Shown here: piece after piece, positions 1 to 5,364 of the stretch
Layout of the letters: the number at the start of each line of letters is the position of its first letter
Position numbering within the stretch: position 1 is the stretch's first letter
Assembly: GCA_030453005.1 (NCBI GenBank)
Contig: JAKDLE010000204.1
Coordinates: 1 to 6,008 of the forward strand
DNA length: 6,008 nt
Source: Pseudonocardia sp.
GTDB lineage: Bacteria > Actinomycetota > Actinomycetes > Mycobacteriales > Pseudonocardiaceae
Reading direction: 5' to 3'
The notes under the pieces: model-generated
Told to the model about the DNA's origin: nothing
Databases searched by the model: none
Seen by the model: the letters and a program-made list of their open reading frames with translations, nothing else
Position numbers and translations under genes: made by a program

Positions 1-1
1 C

Positions 2-355
2 CACCTGCCGCCGCACGCCCCGATGCCCGGCGCCCCGCCTTACCCGGCGCCCGAGGAGCTCCCCTCGCCCCCGGTCGGGGGGCGGGCGGGCCGCAGCACC
101 TACCCGCTCGCTCTCGTCGCCGCCCTCGTGTGGGCCGCGGTGAACGTGGTGGGTCTGCTGGTCGTCTCGGGCCTCCCGCCCTCGGCGGACGCGGTGGGCG
201 CCACGGTGGGCGAGGTGCTGGTCACCACGATGCTCGCGGGCACGGGCACCTGGCTCGTGGCACGGCGGCACCCGTGGGCGTTCTGGGTGCTGGTGCTCGT
301 CGCCGCGCCGTTCTACTGGGTGCTGCGCCTCATCCAGACTGGCGGCGCGAGCTGA
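2..355 (+). CDS. Small three-helix membrane protein, unknown function (start probably outside window)
   Basis: I do not recognise this protein. Counting from the ATG at 23 it has 110 residues. A Pro/Gly-rich N-terminus (about residues 1-26) is followed by three hydrophobic segments at about 27-51, 58-80 and 84-105, and a short tail. This suggests a small integral membrane protein with a disordered N-terminus. The frame is open back to base 2, with G/C third positions and more Pro/His codons. No ribosome binding site precedes the ATG at 23, so the true start may lie left of the window and ATG-23 is only the first visible candidate. It is the only plus-strand gene and runs tail to tail into the CoA-binding gene, overlapping its last 26 bp. 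Several actinobacterial families of small multi-helix proteins look like this, and none can be assigned. Confidence 0.6.
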   Translation, partial: HLPPHAPMPGAPPYPAPEELPSPPVGGRAGRSTYPLALVAALVWAAVNVVGLLVVSGLPPSADAVGATVGEVLVTTMLAGTGTWLVARRHPWAFWVLVLVAAPFYWVLRLIQTGGAS

Positions 356-809
356 TCACGCCGGTGTCGAACCCGGCGATGTGCAGCCCGCCGTGGAAAC
401 GCGCGTGCTCCACCTTCAGACAGCGGTCCATCACCACCTCCAGCCCCGCGGCCTCCGCGCGGCGGGCCACGGCCTCGTCGAACAGGCCGAACTGGGTCCA
501 GAACGTGCGCACCCCGGCCACGGCCAGCACGTCGTCGAGCACGCCTTCGAGGTCCTCGCGGCGCCGGAAGACGTCCACGAGATCCGGCGTGACGGGCAGC
601 TCGGCGAGGCTGCCGTACACGCGGCGCCCGAGGATGTCGGTGGCGTTCGGGTTGACGAAGTACACGTCGTAGTCGGTGCTCGCGAGGAGGTAGGTAGCGA
701 CGAAGTTGCTGGCCCGCGCCGGGTTGGGCGACGCGCCCACGACGGCGACGGTACGTCCGGCCGCCAAAATCTGCTGTCGGCGCGCAGCCGACGGGTTCGT
801 CCAGTTCAC
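330..809 (-). CDS. CoA-binding domain protein (YccU-like, CoA_binding_2 family)
   Basis: A 159-residue single-domain Rossmann-fold protein of the kind known to bind coenzyme A. Its cellular role is not established. Seen: the nucleotide-binding loop VAVVGASPNP at residues 21-30, YFVNPNATDILGRRVYGSL at about 50-68, a VDVFRRRED segment at 78-86, WTQFGLFDEAV at 104-114, and the family signature VVMDRCLKVEHARF at 125-138 with its conserved Cys130. Length is normal for the family. The GTG start at 809-807 is chosen because the conserved fold begins about 20 residues later and a GAAGG lies 7 nt upstream. The open frame continues far upstream but only as a shadow of metY. The start overlaps the metY stop codon as GTGA, so translation is probably coupled. 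By position it may serve sulfur amino-acid metabolism together with MetY, but that is inference. Confidence 0.9.
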   Translation of the reverse strand: MNWTNPSAARRQQILAAGRTVAVVGASPNPARASNFVATYLLASTDYDVYFVNPNATDILGRRVYGSLAELPVTPDLVDVFRRREDLEGVLDDVLAVAGVRTFWTQFGLFDEAVARRAEAAGLEVVMDRCLKVEHARFHGGLHIAGFDTGVISSRRQSG

Positions 810-2116
810 GGCGTCGCCTTCGAGGCCGCGGCGAGGGCCTGGTCGAGGTCCCAGAGGATGTCGTCGACGTCCTCGAGTCCGACGCTGATCCGCACCAGGT
901 CCGGGGGGACGCCCGCGTCGCGCAGCTGGTCGTCGCCCAGCTGCTGGTGGGTCGTGGAGCCGGGGTGGATGACGAGCGTGCGGGCGTCGCCGATGTTGGC
1001 GAGGTGGCTGCACAGCTGCACCGACTCGATGAACCGCTGCCCGGCCTCCCGTCCACCCACGGTGCTCGACCCCGTGACGCCGAACGAGAACACCGCCCCC
1101 GGGCCGAGCGGCAGGTAGCGCGCCGCGAGGTCGTGGTGCGGGTGGTCGGGCAGGCCCGCGTAGCGCACGTAGGACACGCGCGGGTCGGCGTGCAGCCACT
1201 CGGCGACGGCGCGCGCGCCTCCCACGTGCGCCTCCATCCGCTGCGGCAGCGTCTCCACGCCCTGGATCAGCAGGAACGCGCTGTGCGCGGAGAGGGTGGC
1301 GCCCACGTCGCGGAGCTGCTCGGCGCGCAGCTTGGTGAGGAAGCCGAACTCACCGAAGTTGCCCCACCAGTTCAGGCCGCCGTAGGACGGGATCGGCTCG
1401 GTCATCTGCGGGAAGTTGCCGTTGCCCCAGTCGAAGCGGCCGGACTCGATCACGACTCCGCCCAGCGTGGTCCCGTGGCCGCCGAGGAACTTCGTGGCGC
1501 TGTGCAGCACGATGTCGGCGCCGTGCTCGATCGGTCGGCACAGGTACGGCGTGGCCATCGTGGCGTCGACGGCCAGCGGGAGGCCCGCGGCGTGCGCGAC
1601 GTCGGCGAGAGCGGCGAGGTCGGCGACCTCCCCGCCGGGGTTGGACACGATCTCGACGAACAGCAGCTTGGTGTTCGGCCGGATCGCCGCGGCGAACGCG
1701 GCCGCGTCCCCGCCGGGGACGAACGTGGTCTCCACGCCGAAGCGGCGCAGGGTGACGTCGAGCTGGGTGATCGTGCCGCCGTAGAGCCCGGCCGCGGCGA
1801 CGATGTGGTCGCCCGCGCCGGCGAGCGCGGCGAACGTCAGGAACTGGGCGGCTTGGCCGCTCGCCGTGGCGACCGCCCCGATCCCGCCCTCCAGGCTCGC
1901 GAGCCGCTCCTCCAGCACCGCGACGGTGGGGTTCGCGATACGGCTGTAGACCAGCCCGTACTTCTGCAGCGCGAACAGGCTCGCCGCGTCGGTGGTGTTC
2001 TCGAACACGAAGCTCGTGGACTGGTAGATCGGCACCGCCCGGGCCCCGGTCGCGGAGTCGGGCACGTGCCCGGCGTGCACGGCTCGGGTGCGGAAGCCCC
2101 ACGGACGGTCGTTCAT
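806..2116 (-). CDS. metY: O-acetylhomoserine sulfhydrylase (aminocarboxypropyltransferase)
   Basis: A 436-residue cytoplasmic PLP enzyme of the Cys/Met metabolism family. It is expected to convert O-acetylhomoserine plus sulfide to homocysteine and acetate, the direct-sulfhydrylation route to methionine. Motifs seen: YSRIANPT at 57-64 (Tyr57 and Arg59 bind the PLP phosphate of the partner subunit), SGQ at 86-88 (phosphate), LYGGT at 111-115 (Tyr112 stacks on PLP), Asp184 (pyridine nitrogen), LHSATKFLGGHG at 204-214 with Schiff-base Lys209, and LVRISVGLED at 407-416 with Arg409 for the substrate carboxylate. The length (about 430 rather than 380-400) and the long segment after Lys209 fit the O-acetylhomoserine class better than cystathionine synthases or lyases. 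The usual VDNTFATPYL reads VDATMATPYL here. ATG at 2116 has a GAGG 8 nt upstream. No metX lies next to it. Substrate preference cannot be proved from sequence. Confidence 0.95.
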   Translation of the reverse strand: MNDRPWGFRTRAVHAGHVPDSATGARAVPIYQSTSFVFENTTDAASLFALQKYGLVYSRIANPTVAVLEERLASLEGGIGAVATASGQAAQFLTFAALAGAGDHIVAAAGLYGGTITQLDVTLRRFGVETTFVPGGDAAAFAAAIRPNTKLLFVEIVSNPGGEVADLAALADVAHAAGLPLAVDATMATPYLCRPIEHGADIVLHSATKFLGGHGTTLGGVVIESGRFDWGNGNFPQMTEPIPSYGGLNWWGNFGEFGFLTKLRAEQLRDVGATLSAHSAFLLIQGVETLPQRMEAHVGGARAVAEWLHADPRVSYVRYAGLPDHPHHDLAARYLPLGPGAVFSFGVTGSSTVGGREAGQRFIESVQLCSHLANIGDARTLVIHPGSTTHQQLGDDQLRDAGVPPDLVRISVGLEDVDDILWDLDQALAAASKATP

Positions 2117-2124
2117 CGGCCCAT

Positions 2125-2128
2125 CCTC
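2125..2128 (-). promoter_or_regulatory. Ribosome binding site of metY
   Basis: GAGG on the minus strand ends 8 nt before the metY ATG. It supports 2116 as the start. It lies just downstream of the hairpin at 2137-2167, so folding of that hairpin could affect access to it. Confidence 0.65.
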
Positions 2129-2136
2129 GCCGTCGG

Positions 2137-2167
2137 CGGGCGGGCCCGGTCATCCGGGGTCCGCCCG
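2137..2167 (-). terminator. Strong GC hairpin between tesB and metY (terminator or attenuator candidate)
   Basis: Seen: outer arms CGGGCGG (2137-2143) and CCGCCCG (2161-2167) pair perfectly. Inside them CCCGG (2145-2149) and CCGGG (2154-2158) pair across a 4-nt loop, leaving a 1-versus-2 nt internal bulge. The structure begins one base after the tesB stop codon and ends about 8 nt before the metY ribosome binding site. No U-run follows, so it is not a classical intrinsic terminator. Actinobacteria are often said to use hairpins without U-tails. It could end or weaken tesB transcripts, protect the tesB 3' end, or regulate metY expression. Confidence 0.45.
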
Positions 2168-2168
2168 G

Positions 2169-3074
2169 TCAGCCCCGTGGGACGCGGACCAGCCCCTCCT
2201 GCACCGTGGTCGCGACGAGCGTGCCGTCCTGCGTGGTGAACCGCCCGGTCGCGAGGCCCCGCGAGCCGGAGGCGGTGGGCGAGTAGCAGGTGTAGAGCAG
2301 CCACTCGTCGGCACGGAAGGGCCGGTGGAACCACATGGCGTGGTCCAGGCTCGCCATCTGCACCTCCCGCTTGTCGTGGCGGGCGAGGACCGAGCCGAGC
2401 AGCGTGAGGTCGCTGGCGTAGGTGAGCAGGCAGACGTGCAGCAGCTTGTCGTCGGGCAGGGTCCCGTCGGCGCGCATCCACACGCGGGTCGGGTGCTCGG
2501 AGGCGTCGACGCGCTGCTCGGACCAGACCGGCTCGTCGACGAACCGGATGTCGAGCGGGCGCGGGATCCGGGTCATCCAGCCTGCGTCGTGGCCGGCGGC
2601 GACCCGCTGGCCCAGATCGGGCAGCGACTGCGGGGGCGGAACGTCGAGCGGCGCCGGCTCGGTGTGCTCCAACCCGTACTGCGGGACCTGGAACGAGGCC
2701 GACAACGAGAAGATCGCCTCCCCGTGCTGGATCCCGAGCACCCGCCGCGTGGTGAACGAGCGGCCGTCGCGCACCCGCTCGGCCTCGTAGACGATCGGCA
2801 CGCTCGGATCGCCCGGGCGGATGAAGTAGGCGTGCAGGGAGTGCACCTCGCGGTCGTCGGGCACGGTGCGCCCGGCGGCGACCAGTGCCTGCCCCGCCAC
2901 CTGCCCGCCGAATACGCGGGTGGGGCTCTGCGGCGGGCTGACCCCGCGGAACAGGTTGACCTCGAGCTGCTCCAGGTCGAGCAGTCTCACGAGCCCGTCG
3001 AGGACGGCCTGGCCGCGCGGCATCCCGTCGGCGGCGGTCTCGGACTCGGACGGTGGGGTGGTGGAGGTGCTCAC
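2169..3074 (-). CDS. tesB: Acyl-CoA thioesterase II, double hot-dog
   Basis: A 301-residue cytoplasmic enzyme expected to hydrolyse medium- and long-chain acyl-CoA to free fatty acid and CoA. It has two hot-dog domains. The N-terminal one covers about residues 20-135, with NLFRGVSPP at 40-48, RVFGGQVAGQAL at 53-64 and HSLHAYFIRPGD at 78-89. The C-terminal one covers about 165-298. By alignment to E. coli TesB (Asp204, Thr228, Gln278) the catalytic set is Asp222 in YASDLTLL, Ser242 in MASLDHAMWFHRPF, and Gln292 in VQEG. Ser in place of Thr keeps the hydroxyl. GTG at 3074 is chosen because GAGGA lies 7 nt upstream; an ATG at 3173 in the same frame would add 33 unlikely residues from the repeat-containing gap. 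It follows pyk, as tesB1 follows pykA in M. tuberculosis, and probably works in lipid or CoA recycling. Confidence 0.95.
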   Translation of the reverse strand: MSTSTTPPSESETAADGMPRGQAVLDGLVRLLDLEQLEVNLFRGVSPPQSPTRVFGGQVAGQALVAAGRTVPDDREVHSLHAYFIRPGDPSVPIVYEAERVRDGRSFTTRRVLGIQHGEAIFSLSASFQVPQYGLEHTEPAPLDVPPPQSLPDLGQRVAAGHDAGWMTRIPRPLDIRFVDEPVWSEQRVDASEHPTRVWMRADGTLPDDKLLHVCLLTYASDLTLLGSVLARHDKREVQMASLDHAMWFHRPFRADEWLLYTCYSPTASGSRGLATGRFTTQDGTLVATTVQEGLVRVPRG

Positions 3075-3081
3075 CGCGGTA

Positions 3082-3086
3082 TCCTC
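3082..3086 (-). promoter_or_regulatory. Ribosome binding site deciding the tesB start
   Basis: GAGGA on the minus strand lies 7 nt before the GTG at 3074. This favours that GTG over the longer in-frame ATG start at 3173. Confidence 0.6.
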
Positions 3087-3124
3087 GCAGGCCCCGATCG
3101 ACGACGCACCGCACCGCGCGGACC

Positions 3125-3138
3125 GCGGGTGAGCCCGC
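3125..3138 (-). repeat. Small GC stem-loop in the pyk-tesB gap
   Basis: GCGGG (3125-3129) and CCCGC (3134-3138) form a perfect 5-bp stem with a 4-nt loop. It lies between the large dyad and the tesB start. It could be part of the tesB leader or a weak terminator. Such short stems are common by chance in DNA this GC-rich, so the functional call is weak. Confidence 0.25.
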
Positions 3139-3143
3139 TCCGA

Positions 3144-3219
3144 CGGCTGACACAGCGGTTCCGCATCCCGCACAGTGGTTGCAACCGCTGCGCGGAGCCC
3201 GCAACGGCTGTGCGAGCCG
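3144..3219. promoter_or_regulatory. Large dyad of four motif copies between pyk and tesB (operator or terminator candidate)
   Basis: Seen directly: a motif close to CACAGCGGTTGC occurs four times. Two copies are direct, at 3151-3162 and 3171-3182. Two are inverted, at 3181-3192 and 3201-3212. All are symmetric about one centre between 3181 and 3182. The core GGTTGCAACC (3177-3186) is a perfect palindrome, and pairing extends outward to CGGCT (3144-3148) with AGCCG (3215-3219). By hand count 28 of 38 symmetric base pairs match. The direct copies start 20 bp apart, about two helical turns. The dyad starts 5 bp after the pyk stop and ends 69 bp before tesB. It may be a cooperative operator for tesB, or at RNA level the pyk terminator. 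No U-run is present and no known regulator consensus was recognised. Confidence 0.55.
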
Positions 3220-3224
3220 CGGCC

Positions 3225-4646
3225 TCAGCCCACGTCCTCCTCGCCCAGGCGGTGCACCCGGATCAGGTTCGTGGAGCCGGCCGTGCCGGGCGGCGACCCG
3301 GCGACGATGACGACGAGGTCGCCGGGTTCGAAGCGCTCCAGCGCAAGCATCGCGTGGTCGACCTGGCGCACCATCGCGTCGGTGGAGTCCGCGAAGCCGA
3401 CGAGGAACGTCTCCACCCCCCAGGTCATCGCGAGCTGGCTGCGCACCTCGGGCGTCGGGGTGAACGCGAGCAGCGGGAGCCGGGTGTGCAGCCGGGACAG
3501 CCGACGGACGGTGTCGCCGGACTGCGTGAACGCCACGATCGCGCGCGCGGAGAGCCGCTCGCCGATGTCGCGGGCGGCGTAGGACAGCACACCGCGCTTG
3601 GTGCGCGGCACGTGGTTGAGCGGTGGGACCCCGACCGGCCCGTCCTCGACCGCCTCGATGATCTGCGCCATCGTCTGCACCGTCTTGATCGGGTAGCGAC
3701 CCACGCCGGTCTCGCCCGAGAGCATCACGGCGTCCGCGCCGTCGAGCACGGCGTTGGCGACGTCGGAGGCCTCCGCGCGCGTCGGCCGCGAGTTCGTGAT
3801 CATCGACTCCAGCATCTGCGTGGCGACGATCACCGGCTTGGCGTTCTCGCGCGCGATCTGGATGGCGCGCTTCTGCACCAGCGGCACGTGCTCCAGCGGC
3901 AGCTCGACGCCGAGGTCGCCGCGGGCGACCATCACCGCGTCGAACGCGAGCACGATGGCCTCGAGGTTGTCGACGGCCTCGGGCTTCTCCAGCTTGGCGA
4001 CGACGGGCAGCCGCGGGCCCTTGGCGTCCATGATCCGGTGGACGTGTTCGATGTCGGCCGGGCTGCGCACGAACGACAGCGCCACGACGTCGACGCGCAG
4101 GTCGAGGGCGAACTCGAGGTCGCCGATGTCCTTGTCGCTCATGGCGGGCACCGAGACGTTCATCCCGGGTAGCGAGAGGCCCTTGTTGTCGCTGACCGGG
4201 CCGCCCTCGGTGACCGTGCAGACGACGTCGTCGCCCTCGACCTTGAGGACCCGCAGGCCGACCTTGCCGTCGTCGACGAGCAGCCGGTCGCCCTCGCGGG
4301 CGTCGTCCGCGAGCCCGGCGTAGGTGGTGGACACCCGGTCGTGCGTGCCCGCCACGTCCTCGACGGTGATCCGCACCTCCTCACCGGTGCGCCACTCGGC
4401 GGGCCCCGCGGCGAAGCGGCCCAGGCGGATCTTGGGGCCCTGCAGGTCGGCCAGGATGCCCACGGCGCGGCCCGCGGAGTCGGCCGCCTCGCGGACCATT
4501 CCGTACACGCGCGCGTGGTGCTCGCGGGTGCCGGGGCGGCAGTTGAGCCGGGCCACGTCCATGCCTGCCTGCACGAGCTCACCGATGCGGTCCGGGGTGG
4601 CGGTGGCGGGCCCGATGGTGCAGACGATCTTCGTGCGACGAGTCAC
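3225..4646 (-). CDS. pyk: Pyruvate kinase, with altered NFSHG motif
   Basis: A 473-residue glycolytic enzyme expected to convert phosphoenolpyruvate plus ADP to pyruvate plus ATP, with the usual tetramer and C-terminal effector domain. Seen: KIVCTIGPAT at 6-15; DLQGPKIR at 67-74, where Lys72 replaces the Glu of K+-dependent enzymes, so the K+-independent type; B domain about 77-165; catalytic Lys218 and metal ligand Glu220 in AKLEKPEA; metal ligand Asp244 in ARGDLGVE; Thr276 in VATQMLESM; effector domain about 350-473 with FTQSGDTVRR at 373-382. Length and ends match M. tuberculosis PykA as I recall it. Odd: residues 35-39 are Asn-Cys-Arg-Pro-Gly instead of Asn-Phe-Ser-His-Gly. GTG at 4646 is chosen by homology (V/M-TRR start). 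No clear ribosome binding site precedes it. Another in-frame GTG at 4670 would add 8 residues. Confidence 0.95.
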   Translation of the reverse strand: MTRRTKIVCTIGPATATPDRIGELVQAGMDVARLNCRPGTREHHARVYGMVREAADSAGRAVGILADLQGPKIRLGRFAAGPAEWRTGEEVRITVEDVAGTHDRVSTTYAGLADDAREGDRLLVDDGKVGLRVLKVEGDDVVCTVTEGGPVSDNKGLSLPGMNVSVPAMSDKDIGDLEFALDLRVDVVALSFVRSPADIEHVHRIMDAKGPRLPVVAKLEKPEAVDNLEAIVLAFDAVMVARGDLGVELPLEHVPLVQKRAIQIARENAKPVIVATQMLESMITNSRPTRAEASDVANAVLDGADAVMLSGETGVGRYPIKTVQTMAQIIEAVEDGPVGVPPLNHVPRTKRGVLSYAARDIGERLSARAIVAFTQSGDTVRRLSRLHTRLPLLAFTPTPEVRSQLAMTWGVETFLVGFADSTDAMVRQVDHAMLALERFEPGDLVVIVAGSPPGTAGSTNLIRVHRLGEEDVG

Positions 4647-4647
4647 A

Positions 4648-4668
4648 GCACGGCAGTCTAGACCGTGC
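4648..4668 (-). promoter_or_regulatory. Candidate pyk promoter -10 (4655-4660) inside an inverted repeat
   Basis: Minus-strand TAGACT at 4660-4655 fits the actinobacterial -10 pattern TANNNT and ends 8 nt before the pyk GTG. No good -35 was found at normal spacing. It is enclosed by GCACGG (4648-4653) and CCGTGC (4663-4668), perfect 6-bp arms around a 9-bp spacer, a layout compatible with a repressor site over the -10. The closeness to the GTG and lack of a Shine-Dalgarno sequence suggest a leaderless or nearly leaderless mRNA. This is inference from sequence pattern only. Confidence 0.35.
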
Positions 4669-4702
4669 ACTTGACCGATCAGGAACGGTAGCGGGTGAAC
4701 GT

Positions 4703-4724
4703 CCGGTGACGCCGGCGTCCCCGG
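4703..4724 (-). terminator. 22-bp palindrome after the DUF2461 gene (terminator or operator candidate)
   Basis: GACGCCGGCGTC (4708-4719) is a perfect palindrome. It is flanked symmetrically by CCGG on both sides (4703-4706 and 4721-4724), with one mismatched pair between core and flank, so 10 of 11 pairs match. It begins one base after the DUF2461 stop codon and lies about 45 bp upstream of the candidate pyk -10. The RNA could fold into a GC hairpin, but no U-run follows. It could separate lgt-DUF2461 transcription from pyk, or be an upstream operator of pyk. Confidence 0.4.
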
Positions 4725-4725
4725 G

Positions 4726-5364
4726 CTACCGGCGGGGCCGGTCGCTGGGCCCGACGTGGTCGACGAGCCACTCGGTGAGCGGCACCAGCGCACGCCAGGT
4801 GCCGACGACCCGGTGGAGGCTCTCGGGCCCGTGCAACGCGTCGTCGGGCGGCCACCGGCGCCACGCGTAGAGGGAGCGGTGGCGCAGCAGCGCGAGCCGG
4901 GGGTGCTCCGGGTCGACCCCGCGGGGGCGGGTCTTGAGCTGCTCGCCCGCCACCGTGGCGCCCGCCGCCTCCACCGCGGCGAGCCGCGCCGCGAGGTCGT
5001 CGCCGCGCCGGGGGTCGTCGACGGCGGTGCGGTAGCGGGCCACCTGGTCCGGCGCCATCTGGTAGTAGCCTGCCGCGGCCATCAGCCCGTCGGCCCCGAC
5101 CTGGACGTAGAACCCGCCGACGGTGGCGCCGCAGTGGGTCTTGTAGGGCGTCTTGTCGTGGGAGAAGCGGATGTCTCGGTGCGGCCGGAAGATCTTCCCG
5201 GCCCCGAACTCGGGCTCGCACGCGGCGAGCAACGCCTGCATCGGCGCCCGCACGTCACGCTCGTAGGCACCCCGATGGTCGCTCCAGTAGGCCTTCGAGT
5301 TGTCGGCTGTGAGGCCGTCGTAGAACTCGACGGCGTCTTCGCCGAACCCGGCGAACCCCGTCAC
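4726..5364 (-). CDS. DUF2461 family protein (TIGR02453-like), unknown function
   Basis: A 212-residue soluble protein of the DUF2461 family, whose biochemical role is not known. Seen: the N-terminal FAGFGEDAVEFYDGLTADNS stretch at 4-23 (the family start, with the usual FYxxLxxNN-like pattern), and the strongly diagnostic IFRPHRDIRFSHDKTPYKTH at 58-77 followed by GGFYVQVG at 83-90 and MAAAGYYQM at 95-103. No signal peptide or membrane helix is visible. Length is typical. The GTG start at 5364-5362 overlaps the lgt stop as GTGA, which suggests translational coupling. The frame runs upstream as a shadow of lgt. The conserved polar RPxRDxRFSxDKxPYK block looks like an active or phosphate-binding site, but that is inference. 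In the M. tuberculosis lgt-pykA interval different small genes occur, as far as I recall. Confidence 0.9.
   Translation of the reverse strand: MTGFAGFGEDAVEFYDGLTADNSKAYWSDHRGAYERDVRAPMQALLAACEPEFGAGKIFRPHRDIRFSHDKTPYKTHCGATVGGFYVQVGADGLMAAAGYYQMAPDQVARYRTAVDDPRRGDDLAARLAAVEAAGATVAGEQLKTRPRGVDPEHPRLALLRHRSLYAWRRWPPDDALHGPESLHRVVGTWRALVPLTEWLVDHVGPSDRPRR

Noticed and set aside
810..1199. Longer start for the CoA-binding gene, inside metY
   Set aside because: The added residues are an Arg/Pro-rich shadow of metY. The GTGA overlap with a GAAGG upstream is far more plausible.
947..2239. A 430-codon plus-strand frame opposite metY
   Set aside because: It mirrors the metY coding sequence, runs into tesB, has low-complexity Arg/Gly/Val composition and no family signature.
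3144..3219. CRISPR-like or transposon-end repeat
   Set aside because: The copies are 12 bp and imperfect, partly inverted, overlapping at the centre, without spacers, cas genes or a transposase nearby.
3075..3224. Possible riboswitch or small RNA in the pyk-tesB gap
   Set aside because: No known riboswitch core was recognised. The structure is a simple DNA-type dyad of repeated half-sites, so it is listed as an operator or terminator candidate.
2088..4172. A 694-codon open frame on the plus strand, opposite tesB and pyk
   Set aside because: It is antisense to two clearly homologous genes, crosses their intergenic region, and its product is Arg/His/Gly-rich with no recognisable domain. Such frames are common in DNA this GC-rich because stop codons are rare.
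4647..4793. Longer pyk start at the ATG at 4793
   Set aside because: It would add 49 residues, overlap the DUF2461 coding region, and precede the normal family N-terminus. The GTG at 4646 fits homologues.
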